DNA from: Nissabacter sp. SGAir0207
GTDB lineage: Bacteria > Pseudomonadota > Gammaproteobacteria > Enterobacterales > Enterobacteriaceae
Length of the DNA: 64,000 bases
Direction: 5' to 3'
NCBI RefSeq assembly: GCF_005491205.1
Contig: NZ_CP028035.1
Span: 2,418,001 to 2,482,000 of the forward strand
The position numbers and the translations under genes were made by a program. Under the pieces are notes generated by a model. The model was given only the letters and a program-made list of their open reading frames with translations, ran no database searches and had not been told where the DNA came from. Shown here piece after piece: positions 1 through 8,407 of the stretch (within the stretch, counting starts at the first letter, position 1; every line of letters begins with the position of its first letter).

Positions 1-100
1 TCTTTCTGTGATTTGTCTGTTTTTTGCGCACTCCACATCTACCCTGGAACCTGAATCCCGGATGAGACACTCTGCGTATATGCAGCCTTCGTTATTCTTG

Positions 101-106
101 TATAAT
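101..106 (+). promoter_or_regulatory. Candidate -10 element of lonH
   Basis: The hexamer TATAAT, preceded by TTG, lies 35 bases before the lonH start codon. No good -35 hexamer is visible at the usual spacing, so it may act as an extended -10 promoter. The rest of bases 1-140 shows no gene; in E. coli matP diverges from here, but its start would lie outside the window. Confidence 0.5.
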
Positions 107-140
107 CGCCCTTTACCTATTACTGATTGACCCTGATACT

Positions 141-1886
141 TTGACCAATAACCGACTTGAATGGCAGTCACTTCTTCCTGACGCCGCGCCTTATGAGGCA
201 TTATTCGCCGCGGCGCCAGAATTGGCCCCGATAACCTTCTCCGCGATCCAACCGCGACTGGAAAATGGCTTGACCCTGTTCTGTCATCCCCAGTCCCGCC
301 CACGCATGATGACGGTTAAAGCCCAGGAGAGTCGTGCCTATCTCTCGGTCATCGCTGAAGCGGTAGAGGGCTTGTTGCCAGAGCGCGACGGCCCGGCTGG
401 CGGCCACTACCAGATTGAGGGCACCACCGCCCACTTTATTCCTGCCGCTTCCGGCCCGTTTAGCGCCACGTCGCGTTGCCAGTTCCATGAGTGGATAGAG
501 CCAGAGCAGCTGTTTGGCCGTGCCGCCCTGCTGGACGGCCAGCTGGTGCTACAACCGGGCGTGGTGCACCAGCTGAATGGCGGCGTGCTGATCCTGAGCG
601 TGCGTACCCTGCTGGCGCAGCCGCTGATGTGGCTGCGGCTCAAGCAGATGGTCAACGAAGGGATGTTCCGCTGGATCTCGCCGGACGAGAGCCGCCCCCT
701 GCCGGTCGCCGTCCCACCGATGCCGCTGGCGCTGAAGCTGATTATCGTCGGTGACCGGCCGGGGCTGGCCGATCTCAATGAGATGGAGCCGGAGCTGGTC
801 GATCAAGGGCTGTATGGCGAGTTTGAGGGCGAGTTGCCGCTCACCGAACCGGAAGAGATGGCGACCTGGTGTGCCTACATCAATACGCTGGCGGACACCC
901 TGTCCCTGCCGCGCCCGGCGGCCGACGCCTGGCCGGGCCTGCTGACGGAGGCGGTGCGCTTCAGTGGCGATCAGGGCAGCCTGCCGCTCTGCCCGGAGTG
1001 GATTGCCACCCTGCTCTCAGAGGCCGCGCTCTATGGCAACGGCCCGCTGCTGGATGAGCAGGCCTTCGACGCCGCGCGTCAGGCCAAGGCATGGCGTGAG
1101 AGCTATCTGGCCGAGCGGATGCAGGATGAAATTGAGCTGGGCCAGATCCTGATTGAAACCGAAGGCGAAGTGGTAGGCCAGATCAACGGCCTTTCGGTGC
1201 TGGAGTACCCCGGCCACCCGCGCGCCTTTGGTGAGCCATCACGCATCAGTTGCGTGGTGCACGCTGGCGACGGCGAGTTCCATGACGTGGAGCGCAAGGC
1301 GGAGCTGGGCGGCAACCTGCACGCCAAGGGCATGATGATCATGCAGGCGTTCCTGATCTCAGAACTGGAGCTGGACCAGCAACTGCCCTTCTCCGCCTCG
1401 CTGGTGTTTGAGCAGTCCTACGGTGAAGTGGATGGCGACAGCGCCTCACTGGCCGAGCTGTGTGCGCTGATCAGCGCCCTCGCGCAGCAGCCGCTCAACC
1501 AGCAGATTGCCGTGACCGGCTCCGTGGATCAGTTTGGTAACGTCCAGCCGATCGGCGGGGTCAATGAAAAGATTGAGGGCTTCTTTGAAGTCTGCCAACG
1601 GCGCGGGCTGACCGGCAAGCAGGGCGTGATCCTGCCGCTGGCTAACTTGCGCCACCTTTGCCTGCAACCGCAGGTAGTGGATGCCGTGCGTGAGGGACAG
1701 TTCCATGTGTGGGCTGTCACTACCGCCGCTGAGGCATTAACGATAATCACAGGCGTAACCTATGCTGACGAACAGCAACCCAGCCTGCTGGGCGCCATTC
1801 AGGATCGCATAGCACAGGTCACCGCACAGGAACGCAGGCATCTGCCCTGGGGACTGCGCTGGTTAAACTGGTTTAACCACGGCTGA
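141..1886 (+). CDS. lonH: Lon-like protease LonH (YcbZ)
   Basis: This 581-residue protein matches E. coli YcbZ/LonH along its length. The C-terminal half is a Lon-type peptidase domain. The catalytic Ser-Lys pair reads as S434 in DGDSAS and K477 in GGVNEK, 43 residues apart, the same distance as in Lon (S679/K722). The N-terminal half resembles the substrate and AAA-like part of Lon relatives, but I see no Walker A motif of the form GxxGxGKT, so ATP dependence is doubtful. The start is TTG at 141. fabA follows on the same strand after 67 bases, and fabA control sites overlap the end of this gene. Its substrates are unknown to me. Confidence 0.93.
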   Translation: MTNNRLEWQSLLPDAAPYEALFAAAPELAPITFSAIQPRLENGLTLFCHPQSRPRMMTVKAQESRAYLSVIAEAVEGLLPERDGPAGGHYQIEGTTAHFIPAASGPFSATSRCQFHEWIEPEQLFGRAALLDGQLVLQPGVVHQLNGGVLILSVRTLLAQPLMWLRLKQMVNEGMFRWISPDESRPLPVAVPPMPLALKLIIVGDRPGLADLNEMEPELVDQGLYGEFEGELPLTEPEEMATWCAYINTLADTLSLPRPAADAWPGLLTEAVRFSGDQGSLPLCPEWIATLLSEAALYGNGPLLDEQAFDAARQAKAWRESYLAERMQDEIELGQILIETEGEVVGQINGLSVLEYPGHPRAFGEPSRISCVVHAGDGEFHDVERKAELGGNLHAKGMMIMQAFLISELELDQQLPFSASLVFEQSYGEVDGDSASLAELCALISALAQQPLNQQIAVTGSVDQFGNVQPIGGVNEKIEGFFEVCQRRGLTGKQGVILPLANLRHLCLQPQVVDAVREGQFHVWAVTTAAEALTIITGVTYADEQQPSLLGAIQDRIAQVTAQERRHLPWGLRWLNWFNHG

Positions 1887-1897
1887 TCGGAGTTGTT
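1881..1897 (+). promoter_or_regulatory. FadR-like operator before fabA
   Basis: A 17-base site containing CTGATCGGA resembles the FadR operator pattern (ANCTGGTCNGACNAGNT) with mismatches. It overlaps the lonH stop codon and lies about 60 bases before fabA, where FadR activates fabA in E. coli. The assignment is by eye. Confidence 0.5.
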
Positions 1898-1898
1898 C

Positions 1899-1916
1899 AG
1901 CTTACACCTGTACGCT
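1899..1916 (+). promoter_or_regulatory. FabR-like operator before fabA
   Basis: The bottom strand reads AGCGTACAGGTGTAAGCT, an interrupted palindrome (AGCnTACA, two bases, TGTAnGCT) close to the FabR site known before fabA and fabB. It starts two bases after the FadR-like site, so both regulators could act at the same promoter. Confidence 0.65.
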
Positions 1917-1953
1917 AATCTGCGACCTTCATTAAAATAAGGCTTACATCGAC

Positions 1954-2472
1954 ATGGTAGAAAAACGCGACTCTTACACGAAAGAAGATCTGGAAGCCTC
2001 CGGCCGCAGTGAACTGTTCGGCGCAGGCGGCCCGCCGCTTCCGTCTGGCAACATGCTGATGATGGATCGCATCGTCAAAATGAGCGAAACCGGCGGCAGC
2101 CATGACAAAGGCTACGTGGAAGCAGAGTTGGATATCCGCCCTGACCTGTGGTTCTTTGACTGCCACTTCATCGGCGATCCGGTGATGCCGGGCTGTCTGG
2201 GTCTGGACGCGATGTGGCAGCTGGTTGGCTTCTACCTCGGCTGGCTGGGCGGCGAAGGCAAAGGCCGTGCGCTGGGCGTGGGTGAAGTCAAATTCACCGG
2301 CCAGGTACTGCCGACGGCGAAGAAAGTGACCTATCGCATCAACTTCAAGCGTGTGATCAACCGCAAGCTGATCATGGGCGTGGCAGATGGTGAAGTGCTG
2401 GTTGATGGCAAGGTGATCTACACCGCCACCGATCTGAAAGTGGGCCTGTTCAAGGACACCAGCGCGTTCTAA
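1954..2472 (+). CDS. fabA: 3-hydroxyacyl-[ACP] dehydratase/isomerase FabA
   Basis: FabA dehydrates 3-hydroxydecanoyl-ACP and isomerises the trans-2 product to cis-3, the branch point of unsaturated fatty acid synthesis in the cytosol. The 172 residues match E. coli FabA almost throughout. The active-site histidine is H71 in [12 protein letters not shown] and the aspartate is D85 in LGLDAMW (H70/D84 in E. coli numbering without Met). An AAGG motif lies 11 bases before the ATG. FadR- and FabR-like sites lie just upstream and a hairpin terminator follows at 2486. The gene stands alone between lonH and the oppositely oriented rmf. Confidence 0.98.
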   Translation: MVEKRDSYTKEDLEASGRSELFGAGGPPLPSGNMLMMDRIVKMSETGGSHDKGYVEAELDIRPDLWFFDCHFIGDPVMPGCLGLDAMWQLVGFYLGWLGGEGKGRALGVGEVKFTGQVLPTAKKVTYRINFKRVINRKLIMGVADGEVLVDGKVIYTATDLKVGLFKDTSAF

Positions 2473-2485
2473 GCGCCAAAATGAA

Positions 2486-2509
2486 AACCTCCGCGCCGTG
2501 GCGGAGGTT
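2486..2509. terminator. Bidirectional terminator between fabA and rmf
   Basis: The arms AACCTCCGC and GCGGAGGTT enclose six bases. Pyrimidine-rich DNA follows on the fabA side, and TTTTCATTTT follows on the rmf side, so it can end both convergent transcripts. Confidence 0.8.
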
Positions 2510-2534
2510 ATCCCTTTCTCTTACAGGGCGCCGC

Positions 2535-2702
2535 TTAAGCGGTCACAGCCCTGTCCTCCATGGCTTGTCGCCAACCTCCCAACCAGTGAGACCGGGCATC
2601 CAACGATTGATAGGGACATAGCTCCCTGGGGCGCCCTGAAATACCTGCGTGATACCCGCGTGAATGTGCCCGTTCCAGGCGATCGCGTTTTTGTCTCTTC
2701 AT
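2535..2702 (-). CDS. rmf: Ribosome modulation factor
   Basis: RMF is a 55-residue basic protein that pairs 70S ribosomes into inactive 100S dimers in stationary phase. The sequence begins MKRQKRDRLERAH and contains GRPRELCPYQ and WLGGWRQAMEDR, matching E. coli RMF residue for residue over most of its length. I placed the start at 2702 because GAGG lies six bases upstream and the family has 55 residues; longer open reading through the region has no support. As in E. coli, it faces fabA. The 200-odd bases upstream are AT-rich and hold no other gene. Confidence 0.97.
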   Translation of the reverse strand: MKRQKRDRLERAHSRGYHAGISGRPRELCPYQSLDARSHWLGGWRQAMEDRAVTA

Positions 2703-2908
2703 ATGCCTCATTTCCCTCATTGATAGTCTGGTGGAAAGAAAACAGTAACGCCGCCAGTTGCGCGCGCCACATGTGATCAATAGACCGAATAAAGGGGAAG
2801 ATCAATGCGCAAAATTCACGCCAATGTCACATTTGTGAGGTATGTTAGGCGATTCAGGTAACTCACTGATGTAAATGATGATAGCGTAATTACCTGATAA
2901 CAATAAAA

Positions 2909-2954
2909 AAAGCCCGGTGGGTCAGCGCAGAGTGCGGCTGGCCCACCGGGCTTT
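2909..2954. terminator. Terminator after pqiC
   Basis: A long hairpin has arms AAAGCCCGGTGGG and CCCACCGGGCTTT, with the pairing extending into the loop. It is followed by T-rich DNA on one strand and preceded by a run of A on the other. It ends the leftward pqi transcript and may also stop transcription toward it. Confidence 0.85.
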
Positions 2955-2970
2955 GACTTTTTTTGTCAGC

Positions 2971-3537
2971 TTATTTTAGATAAGTGGCAATAACCTTTGC
3001 CTGCTGCTGCCAGCCCTGCGCCAATGTGCTCACCAGCGCATCATAGCCATCTTCACCCTGCTCCAGTTGCAGGTTGAAGGGCTGGCTGATGATCTGGTTG
3101 TCACGGTTCAATGTCCACTGGCCGCTGATGATGGCTTTGCCATCGTAGCGGCCGTGGAAACCGGTCACGGTCACATTCAGTACCGCCTGCTCGCCGCTCA
3201 TGGCGCGGGAAGAGACCAGCCAGCCCGGCAATTCGCGCCCCAGTTGGGCCGCCAGTGTCTGCTGCAACTGCTGCTCCAGCGGGCTGGCCCACAGGTTGTC
3301 CTTGGCGATGTGGTATTTCACCGCGCTGGTCTGGTAGGCCACGCCGGTGCCATTCAGATAGTCCGCCACTTCCACCTGCTCAATCCACAGCTGGCGCAGC
3401 GCCACCTGCGCGCCCGTTGCGACAGGGGCGGCGCTGGACGGCAGATCCGGCAACTGATAGTAGGCTTTGTTGTCGTCACTGCTGCTACAGGCGGCCAGCA
3501 GTGCCGCCAGCGTCACGGGAAGTATCCATTTCATCAT
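2971..3537 (-). CDS. pqiC: Outer-membrane lipoprotein PqiC
   Basis: PqiC is the lipoprotein partner of the PqiA-PqiB envelope-spanning lipid transport system. The 188-residue product starts with a signal peptide and a lipobox ending LLAAC, with the lipidated cysteine at residue 17. The rest matches the PqiC/YmbA family. Its start overlaps the pqiB stop by four bases (ATGA), so translation is probably coupled. It is the last gene of the rlmL-uup-pqiABC run, with a strong hairpin just after it. Confidence 0.94.
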   Translation of the reverse strand: MMKWILPVTLAALLAACSSSDDNKAYYQLPDLPSSAAPVATGAQVALRQLWIEQVEVADYLNGTGVAYQTSAVKYHIAKDNLWASPLEQQLQQTLAAQLGRELPGWLVSSRAMSGEQAVLNVTVTGFHGRYDGKAIISGQWTLNRDNQIISQPFNLQLEQGEDGYDALVSTLAQGWQQQAKVIATYLK

Positions 3538-5177
3538 TTTTTGGCCTTCTTCGGCTGAGGATCGGGGCTGTCAGATGCTTCAAACACCAGCGCGTTGCTC
3601 TTGTCATTGATGGTGCGCAACACCGGTTGCAGCTCACGCATCACCTGATCCAAACGCTGCATGTCGGCGACCATCTTGTTATAGGCCGGCGAGCCGGGCT
3701 GGAAGCCCTTCATGCTGCGGTTCAGCTCACGTAGCGTCTGCTGCATGTCCGTCGGCAGGGCCTGCATCTCCTTGCTGTTGACGATTTTGTTCAGCGACGC
3801 CATGGTGCGCTGCGTCTCCGCCAGGGTGCGCTTGCTCTGTGCCAGCGTCTGGGTGGCCTCATTGATCAGCGGGTTGAGCGGCAAGGCGTTGATCTTGTCC
3901 AGCGTCATCATCACTTTCTGCTGGATCTGCGCCAGGCCGCCGCTGGTGGTCGGCAGCAACGGATAGCCCGCCAGCTCGCGCGGTGTGCTCCACGGCTTCT
4001 CGTTCGGGTAGAAGTCCAGGTCGATGTAGAGCGCCCCGGTGAGCAGGTTGCCAGACTTCAGCGAGGCACGCAGGCCACGCTTCAGCGCGTCCTTCAATGC
4101 CGTATCCATGTCAAAGTGTTCGCCCAGCTGTTTGACAAAGCGATCCGGCTCAATGCGGATCAGCACCGGGATGCGGTAGTCGCTGTCAATCTGCTGCTCC
4201 ACGCCACGCATCACAAACGGCACTTCGGCTACGGTTCCGAGGCGGATGCCACGGAACTCCACCGGCGCGCCCACCGTCAGGCCACGGATGGAGTCGGAGA
4301 AGAACATCACGAAGTCGCGGTGCTTGGTGTAGAGCGAATCCTGGATACTGCGCTGGTCATCAAACAGTGCGTACTCCGCGTGCTCCTGCGCCTCATCGCC
4401 GCGCTCCCAACCGCTCGGCACGTCAAAGCTGACGCCGCCGCTGAACAGCGTGGTCAGGGAACCCATCTCCACTCGCATTCCCTGCGCGGACATGTCGAAG
4501 TTGACGCCGCTGTCCTTCCAGAAGCGCACATTGGTGGTCACCAGCGAATCATAGGGAGCATTGATGAACAGCTGGTAGTGCATTGAGCGCGACTCGGTAT
4601 CGAATTTCGCGGTCTCTACCGAGCCAACGCGATAGCCACGGAACAGCACCGGGTCGCCCGGCGTAAGCTGGCCGGAGCGCTCACTGTCGAGCACCACGCG
4701 AATCCCCTTGGCATCGGGCGCGGCCAGCGGCGGCGAGTCAAGCAACTGGTACTCGGCCGGTGCCTCCCCCTTGCGCCCCGGCTGCAACTCAATGTAAGCG
4801 CCGGAGAGCAGCGTGCCTAACCCGGACACGCCTTCGCGGCCAATCTGCGGCTTCACCACCCAGAAAGCGGAGTCGCCCTTCAGCAGCTTCTCCATCTCCG
4901 GGTTCAGGCGTGCCTTCAGGATGACGTGGTTGAGGTCATCACTCAACGTCACGCTCTCCACCCGGCCAACGTCCACGTTGCGGCTCTTGATGGTGGTTTT
5001 GCCCCCCTCAATGCCCTCGGCGCTGGTGGTGATCAGCGTCACCTCTGGCCCTTGGTGGCTGAAGTGGTAGAACAGGATCCAGGCGCCAATCAGTGCCGTC
5101 ACAATCGGCACAATCCACACCGGCGACCAGCGTTTGATCTTCTCGACCTTGGCGTGGGTGCCTTCATTTGCTGTCAA
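3534..5177 (-). CDS. pqiB: MCE-domain intermembrane transport protein PqiB
   Basis: PqiB is the periplasmic tunnel of the Pqi lipid transport pathway. The 547 residues match E. coli PqiB (546). One membrane segment lies at about 18-39. Three MCE domains follow at roughly 44-135, 160-225 and 286-390, and the C-terminal quarter (about 425-530) is predicted helix, which in this family forms a needle across the periplasm. It overlaps pqiA by 14 bases and pqiC by four, a tightly coupled operon. In E. coli the operon responds to paraquat through SoxRS; I did not identify a Sox box. Confidence 0.95.
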   Translation of the reverse strand: MTANEGTHAKVEKIKRWSPVWIVPIVTALIGAWILFYHFSHQGPEVTLITTSAEGIEGGKTTIKSRNVDVGRVESVTLSDDLNHVILKARLNPEMEKLLKGDSAFWVVKPQIGREGVSGLGTLLSGAYIELQPGRKGEAPAEYQLLDSPPLAAPDAKGIRVVLDSERSGQLTPGDPVLFRGYRVGSVETAKFDTESRSMHYQLFINAPYDSLVTTNVRFWKDSGVNFDMSAQGMRVEMGSLTTLFSGGVSFDVPSGWERGDEAQEHAEYALFDDQRSIQDSLYTKHRDFVMFFSDSIRGLTVGAPVEFRGIRLGTVAEVPFVMRGVEQQIDSDYRIPVLIRIEPDRFVKQLGEHFDMDTALKDALKRGLRASLKSGNLLTGALYIDLDFYPNEKPWSTPRELAGYPLLPTTSGGLAQIQQKVMMTLDKINALPLNPLINEATQTLAQSKRTLAETQRTMASLNKIVNSKEMQALPTDMQQTLRELNRSMKGFQPGSPAYNKMVADMQRLDQVMRELQPVLRTINDKSNALVFEASDSPDPQPKKAKK

Positions 5178-6453
5178 GGTGCAGCTCCTTCTGGTTTTTT
5201 CTATTCAGGCCATCCCAGCTCAATCTGGGATCAAAGGTCATGGCGGCGATCATGGTCAAAATCACCACCATGGCAAACAGTACCGCAGCGATCTGCGGAT
5301 AGACATTCATCAACTGCCCAATCCTGACCAAGGAAGAGAGCACGGCGATCACGAACACGTCTATCATCGACCAGCGGCCAACAAACTCCACCACCTCATA
5401 GATCAGGTGCATCCGCTCGCTGTCACGCTGGCGGTGTGGGTGGCGCGCGTCCCAGCAGAGCCAGGCGATCGCCATCATCTTCAGCGTCGGCACCATGATG
5501 CTGGCGATGAAGATCACCAGCGCCACCGGGTAGTCGCCGTCGCTCCAGAGCACAATCACCCCGGCCATGATGGTCGAGGGCGCGGCATTGCCCAGCAGCT
5601 CGGTGTTCATGATTGGCAGGACGTTGGCCGGGACGTAGAGCATTGCCGAGGTGATCAGCAGTGCCATCGTCCACTGCAAGCTGTGCTTTTTACGCAGATG
5701 CCCAACGGTATGGCAGCGCGGGCAGAGCGTCTCATCGGCTGGCAGCACCGCCGTACAGCAGGGGCAGGCGCGCAGCCCCTGTTGCAGGCCGCTCTCGCCG
5801 ATCCGTACCGCCTGCCGGATAACCGGCTCTGGCGCGATGTCATGCCACAGCCAGCGCCGATCCAGACACTGGAAGGCACGCACCTGCAACAAACAGAACA
5901 GCACAAAGGCGTAGAAACTGAGGTTCACGCCAATGTTGCCGTAGGCCATCAGCTTGACGAAGCTGACCAGTACCCCGGCGAGGAAGATCTCCACCATGCT
6001 CCACGCCTTCAGCATGAACAGCAGGCGCGCCATCCGCACCTTCAGCGTCTGTGGCATCCGTACCCGTTGGCAGAGCAAAATGATGGCGACCATGCAGAAC
6101 GCCGGCACCAGCTGCACAAACAGGATGAACATGCCAGCCATGCTGGCGTAGTTTTCTGACATCATCACCTGCGGAATTTGGTGCAGCGAAATTTCGCTGC
6201 TCAGCCCGCGCACATGGATGTTGATGAAGGGGAACAGGTTGGCCAGCAGCAGCATCAGCAGCGCACTGGCGGCAAACACGGTGGGACGGTGGCGAGGCTC
6301 AGACCAGGCCGTGTGCAACGTGGTATGGCAGCGCGGGCAGTTGGCCCGGTTGCCGGGGGAGAGGGGCGGCAAGGCCACCATCAGGTCGCATTGCGGACAT
6401 AACATCTGATCTTCTGGGCGATGCGCGTGCACAGCCTCACTCTTCAACGGCAT
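5164..6453 (-). CDS. pqiA: Inner-membrane protein PqiA
   Basis: PqiA is the polytopic inner-membrane partner of PqiB. From the ATG at 6453 the product is 429 residues, close to E. coli PqiA (417). I chose this start because GAGGAG lies just before it; an in-frame codon 39 bases further upstream has no ribosome site. Two zinc-ribbon-like CxxC pairs are visible, CPQC...CPRC near the N terminus and CPCC...CPRC in the middle, each before a group of about four membrane segments, a duplicated arrangement typical of the family. A GC-rich hairpin separates it from uup. Confidence 0.94.
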   Translation of the reverse strand: MPLKSEAVHAHRPEDQMLCPQCDLMVALPPLSPGNRANCPRCHTTLHTAWSEPRHRPTVFAASALLMLLLANLFPFINIHVRGLSSEISLHQIPQVMMSENYASMAGMFILFVQLVPAFCMVAIILLCQRVRMPQTLKVRMARLLFMLKAWSMVEIFLAGVLVSFVKLMAYGNIGVNLSFYAFVLFCLLQVRAFQCLDRRWLWHDIAPEPVIRQAVRIGESGLQQGLRACPCCTAVLPADETLCPRCHTVGHLRKKHSLQWTMALLITSAMLYVPANVLPIMNTELLGNAAPSTIMAGVIVLWSDGDYPVALVIFIASIMVPTLKMMAIAWLCWDARHPHRQRDSERMHLIYEVVEFVGRWSMIDVFVIAVLSSLVRIGQLMNVYPQIAAVLFAMVVILTMIAAMTFDPRLSWDGLNRKNQKELHLDSK

Positions 6454-6472
6454 AGGTCTCCTCAGACAACAG

Positions 6473-6490
6473 GGCGGCCTCGCGGCCGCC
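6473..6490. other. GC hairpin between uup and pqiA
   Basis: The arms GGCGGCC and GGCCGCC flank a four-base loop in the 44-base gap between the uup stop and pqiA, just upstream of the pqiA ribosome site. It lacks a T run, so it is not a classic terminator; it could slow transcription or mark an RNA processing point. Confidence 0.55.
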
Positions 6491-6497
6491 ACCTCAG

Positions 6498-8402
6498 TTA
6501 TCCGTTCTTTTGCGCCTCAAGGCTTTCCCAACGCTCAAACGCCACTTCCAGCTCGCTCTCCGCCTTGGCCAGCGCATCAATCACGCGCTGGGTCTCCTCG
6601 TGCGGACGACTGAAGAAGGCCGCGTCGCTCATGGTCTCCTGGAGTGAGGCAATCTCAATCTCCAGCGCCTCGATGCGCTGCGGCAACTGCTCCAGCTCGC
6701 GTTGCAGGTTATAGCTTAGCTTGTTTGCCGCACGTTTGGGGGCGTCGGTTTTCGGCGCTGACTCTGCCGGACGGGCCGTGGCCGCAGACTGGCGCAGGCT
6801 ACGGGAGGCCGCACGCTGCTGGTGGGCGTCATGGTAGCCGCCCACAAAGCTGTTGATGCTCCCCTGCCCTTCGAAGATCCAGCACTCGGTCACGCAGTTG
6901 TCGACGAACTCACGGTCGTGGCTGACCAGCAGCACGGTGCCCTGATAGCTGTCGATCAACTCCTCCAGCAGCTCCAGCGTTTCCACGTCCAGGTCGTTGG
7001 TCGGTTCATCGAGGATCAGCAGGTTGCTGGGGCGCAGGAACAGGCGCGCCAGCAGCAGGCGGTTGCGCTCGCCGCCGGAGAGCGCCTTCACTGGCGTCAT
7101 GGCGCGTTTCGGGTGGAACAGGAAGTCCTGCAAATAGCCCAGCACGTGGCGCGGCCGGCCATTGACCATCACCTCCTGCTTGCCCTCCGCCAGGTTGTCC
7201 ATCACCGTGCGCTCCGGGTCCAGCTCCGCGCGGTGCTGGTCGAAGTAGGCGATCTCCAGTTTGGTGCCACAGTGGACGCGGCCACTGTCCGCTTTCAGCT
7301 GACCGAGCATCAGTTTCAGCAGCGTGGTCTTGCCGCAGCCGTTGGGGCCTACCAGCGCGATCTTGTCGCCGCGCTGCACCTGGGCGGTGAAATCCTTCAC
7401 CAGCACCTTGTCAGCCAACCGGTAGTTGACGTTCTCCAGCTCAAAGACGATCTTGCCGGAGCGCGTCGCCTCCTCGACCTGCATCTTGGCACTGCCCATC
7501 ACCTCACGGCGATCGGCGCGCTCGCGGCGCAGCGCCTTCAGCGCCCGCACGCGGCCCTCGTTACGGGTACGGCGCGCCTTGATGCCCTGACGGATCCACA
7601 CCTCTTCCTGCGCCAGCTTGCGGTCGAACTCGGCGTTTTGCAGCTCCTCCACCCGCAAGGCTTCCTCTTTGGTCGTCAGGTAGAGGTCATAGTTGCCGGG
7701 GTAGGAGACCAGCTTGCCACGGTCGAGATCCACGATGCGCGTCGCCATGTTGCGGATGAACGAACGGTCGTGGGAGATGAAGATGATGCTGCCCTGGAAC
7801 TCTTTCAGGAAGCCTTCCAGCCAGTTGATGGTCTCAATGTCCAGGTGGTTGGTTGGTTCATCCAGCAGCAGCACCTGCGGGGCACTGACCAGCGCGCGCC
7901 CCAGCGCCGCCTTGCGCAGCCAGCCGCCGGAGAGCGACGACAGCTCGGCATTGCCATTCAGCGACAGCTGGGCCAGCACCTCCTGGATGCGGCTGTCGAG
8001 TTGCCACAGCCCCTGATGGTCGAGCACTTCCATGATCTGCGCCATGCGCGCCAGATTCTTCTCGCTCGGGTCCAGCTCCACCTGATGGGAGATGGCGTGG
8101 TAGGCCTTCAGGTGCTCGGCCTGCTCCGCCACGCCCTCGGCGACGAAGTCAAATACCGTGCCGCCGATGTTGCGCGGCGGGTCTTGTTGCAGGCGCGCCA
8201 CAATCAGATCCTGTTCGTAGACGATGCGGCCATCATCCAGCGGCACCTCACGGTTGAGGATCTTCATCAGGGTGGATTTGCCCGCACCGTTGCGGCCCAC
8301 CAGACAGACGCGCTCGTTCGGCTCGATATGCAGCTCGGTGTTATCTAACAGCGGTGCGTCACTGAAGGAGAGCCAGGCACCGGACATACTGATTAAAGAC
8401 AT
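6498..8402 (-). CDS. uup: ABC-F ATPase Uup
   Basis: Uup is a soluble ABC-F protein with two ATPase domains and no membrane segment; the family acts on ribosomes, and E. coli uup mutants show raised transposon excision. The 634 residues show Walker A at 36-44 (GRNGAGKST), a first signature LSGGW, a second Walker A GPNGCGKTT, a second signature LSGGE, and two LLLDEPTN/LILDEPTN Walker B motifs. A charged linker joins the domains and a C-terminal coiled coil follows at about 565-634. It starts five bases after rlmL ends, so the two are co-transcribed. Confidence 0.95.
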   Translation of the reverse strand: MSLISMSGAWLSFSDAPLLDNTELHIEPNERVCLVGRNGAGKSTLMKILNREVPLDDGRIVYEQDLIVARLQQDPPRNIGGTVFDFVAEGVAEQAEHLKAYHAISHQVELDPSEKNLARMAQIMEVLDHQGLWQLDSRIQEVLAQLSLNGNAELSSLSGGWLRKAALGRALVSAPQVLLLDEPTNHLDIETINWLEGFLKEFQGSIIFISHDRSFIRNMATRIVDLDRGKLVSYPGNYDLYLTTKEEALRVEELQNAEFDRKLAQEEVWIRQGIKARRTRNEGRVRALKALRRERADRREVMGSAKMQVEEATRSGKIVFELENVNYRLADKVLVKDFTAQVQRGDKIALVGPNGCGKTTLLKLMLGQLKADSGRVHCGTKLEIAYFDQHRAELDPERTVMDNLAEGKQEVMVNGRPRHVLGYLQDFLFHPKRAMTPVKALSGGERNRLLLARLFLRPSNLLILDEPTNDLDVETLELLEELIDSYQGTVLLVSHDREFVDNCVTECWIFEGQGSINSFVGGYHDAHQQRAASRSLRQSAATARPAESAPKTDAPKRAANKLSYNLQRELEQLPQRIEALEIEIASLQETMSDAAFFSRPHEETQRVIDALAKAESELEVAFERWESLEAQKNG

Positions 8403-8407
8403 AGCAG

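Noticed and set aside
2703..2805. Longer protein covering rmf with an N-terminal extension
   Set aside because: The family has 55 residues, and a good ribosome site lies directly before the ATG at 2702.
2825..2845. CRP-like TCACA/TGTGA pair upstream of rmf
   Set aside because: The half sites are in the wrong order and spacing (TCACA-N2-TGTGA instead of TGTGA-N6-TCACA).
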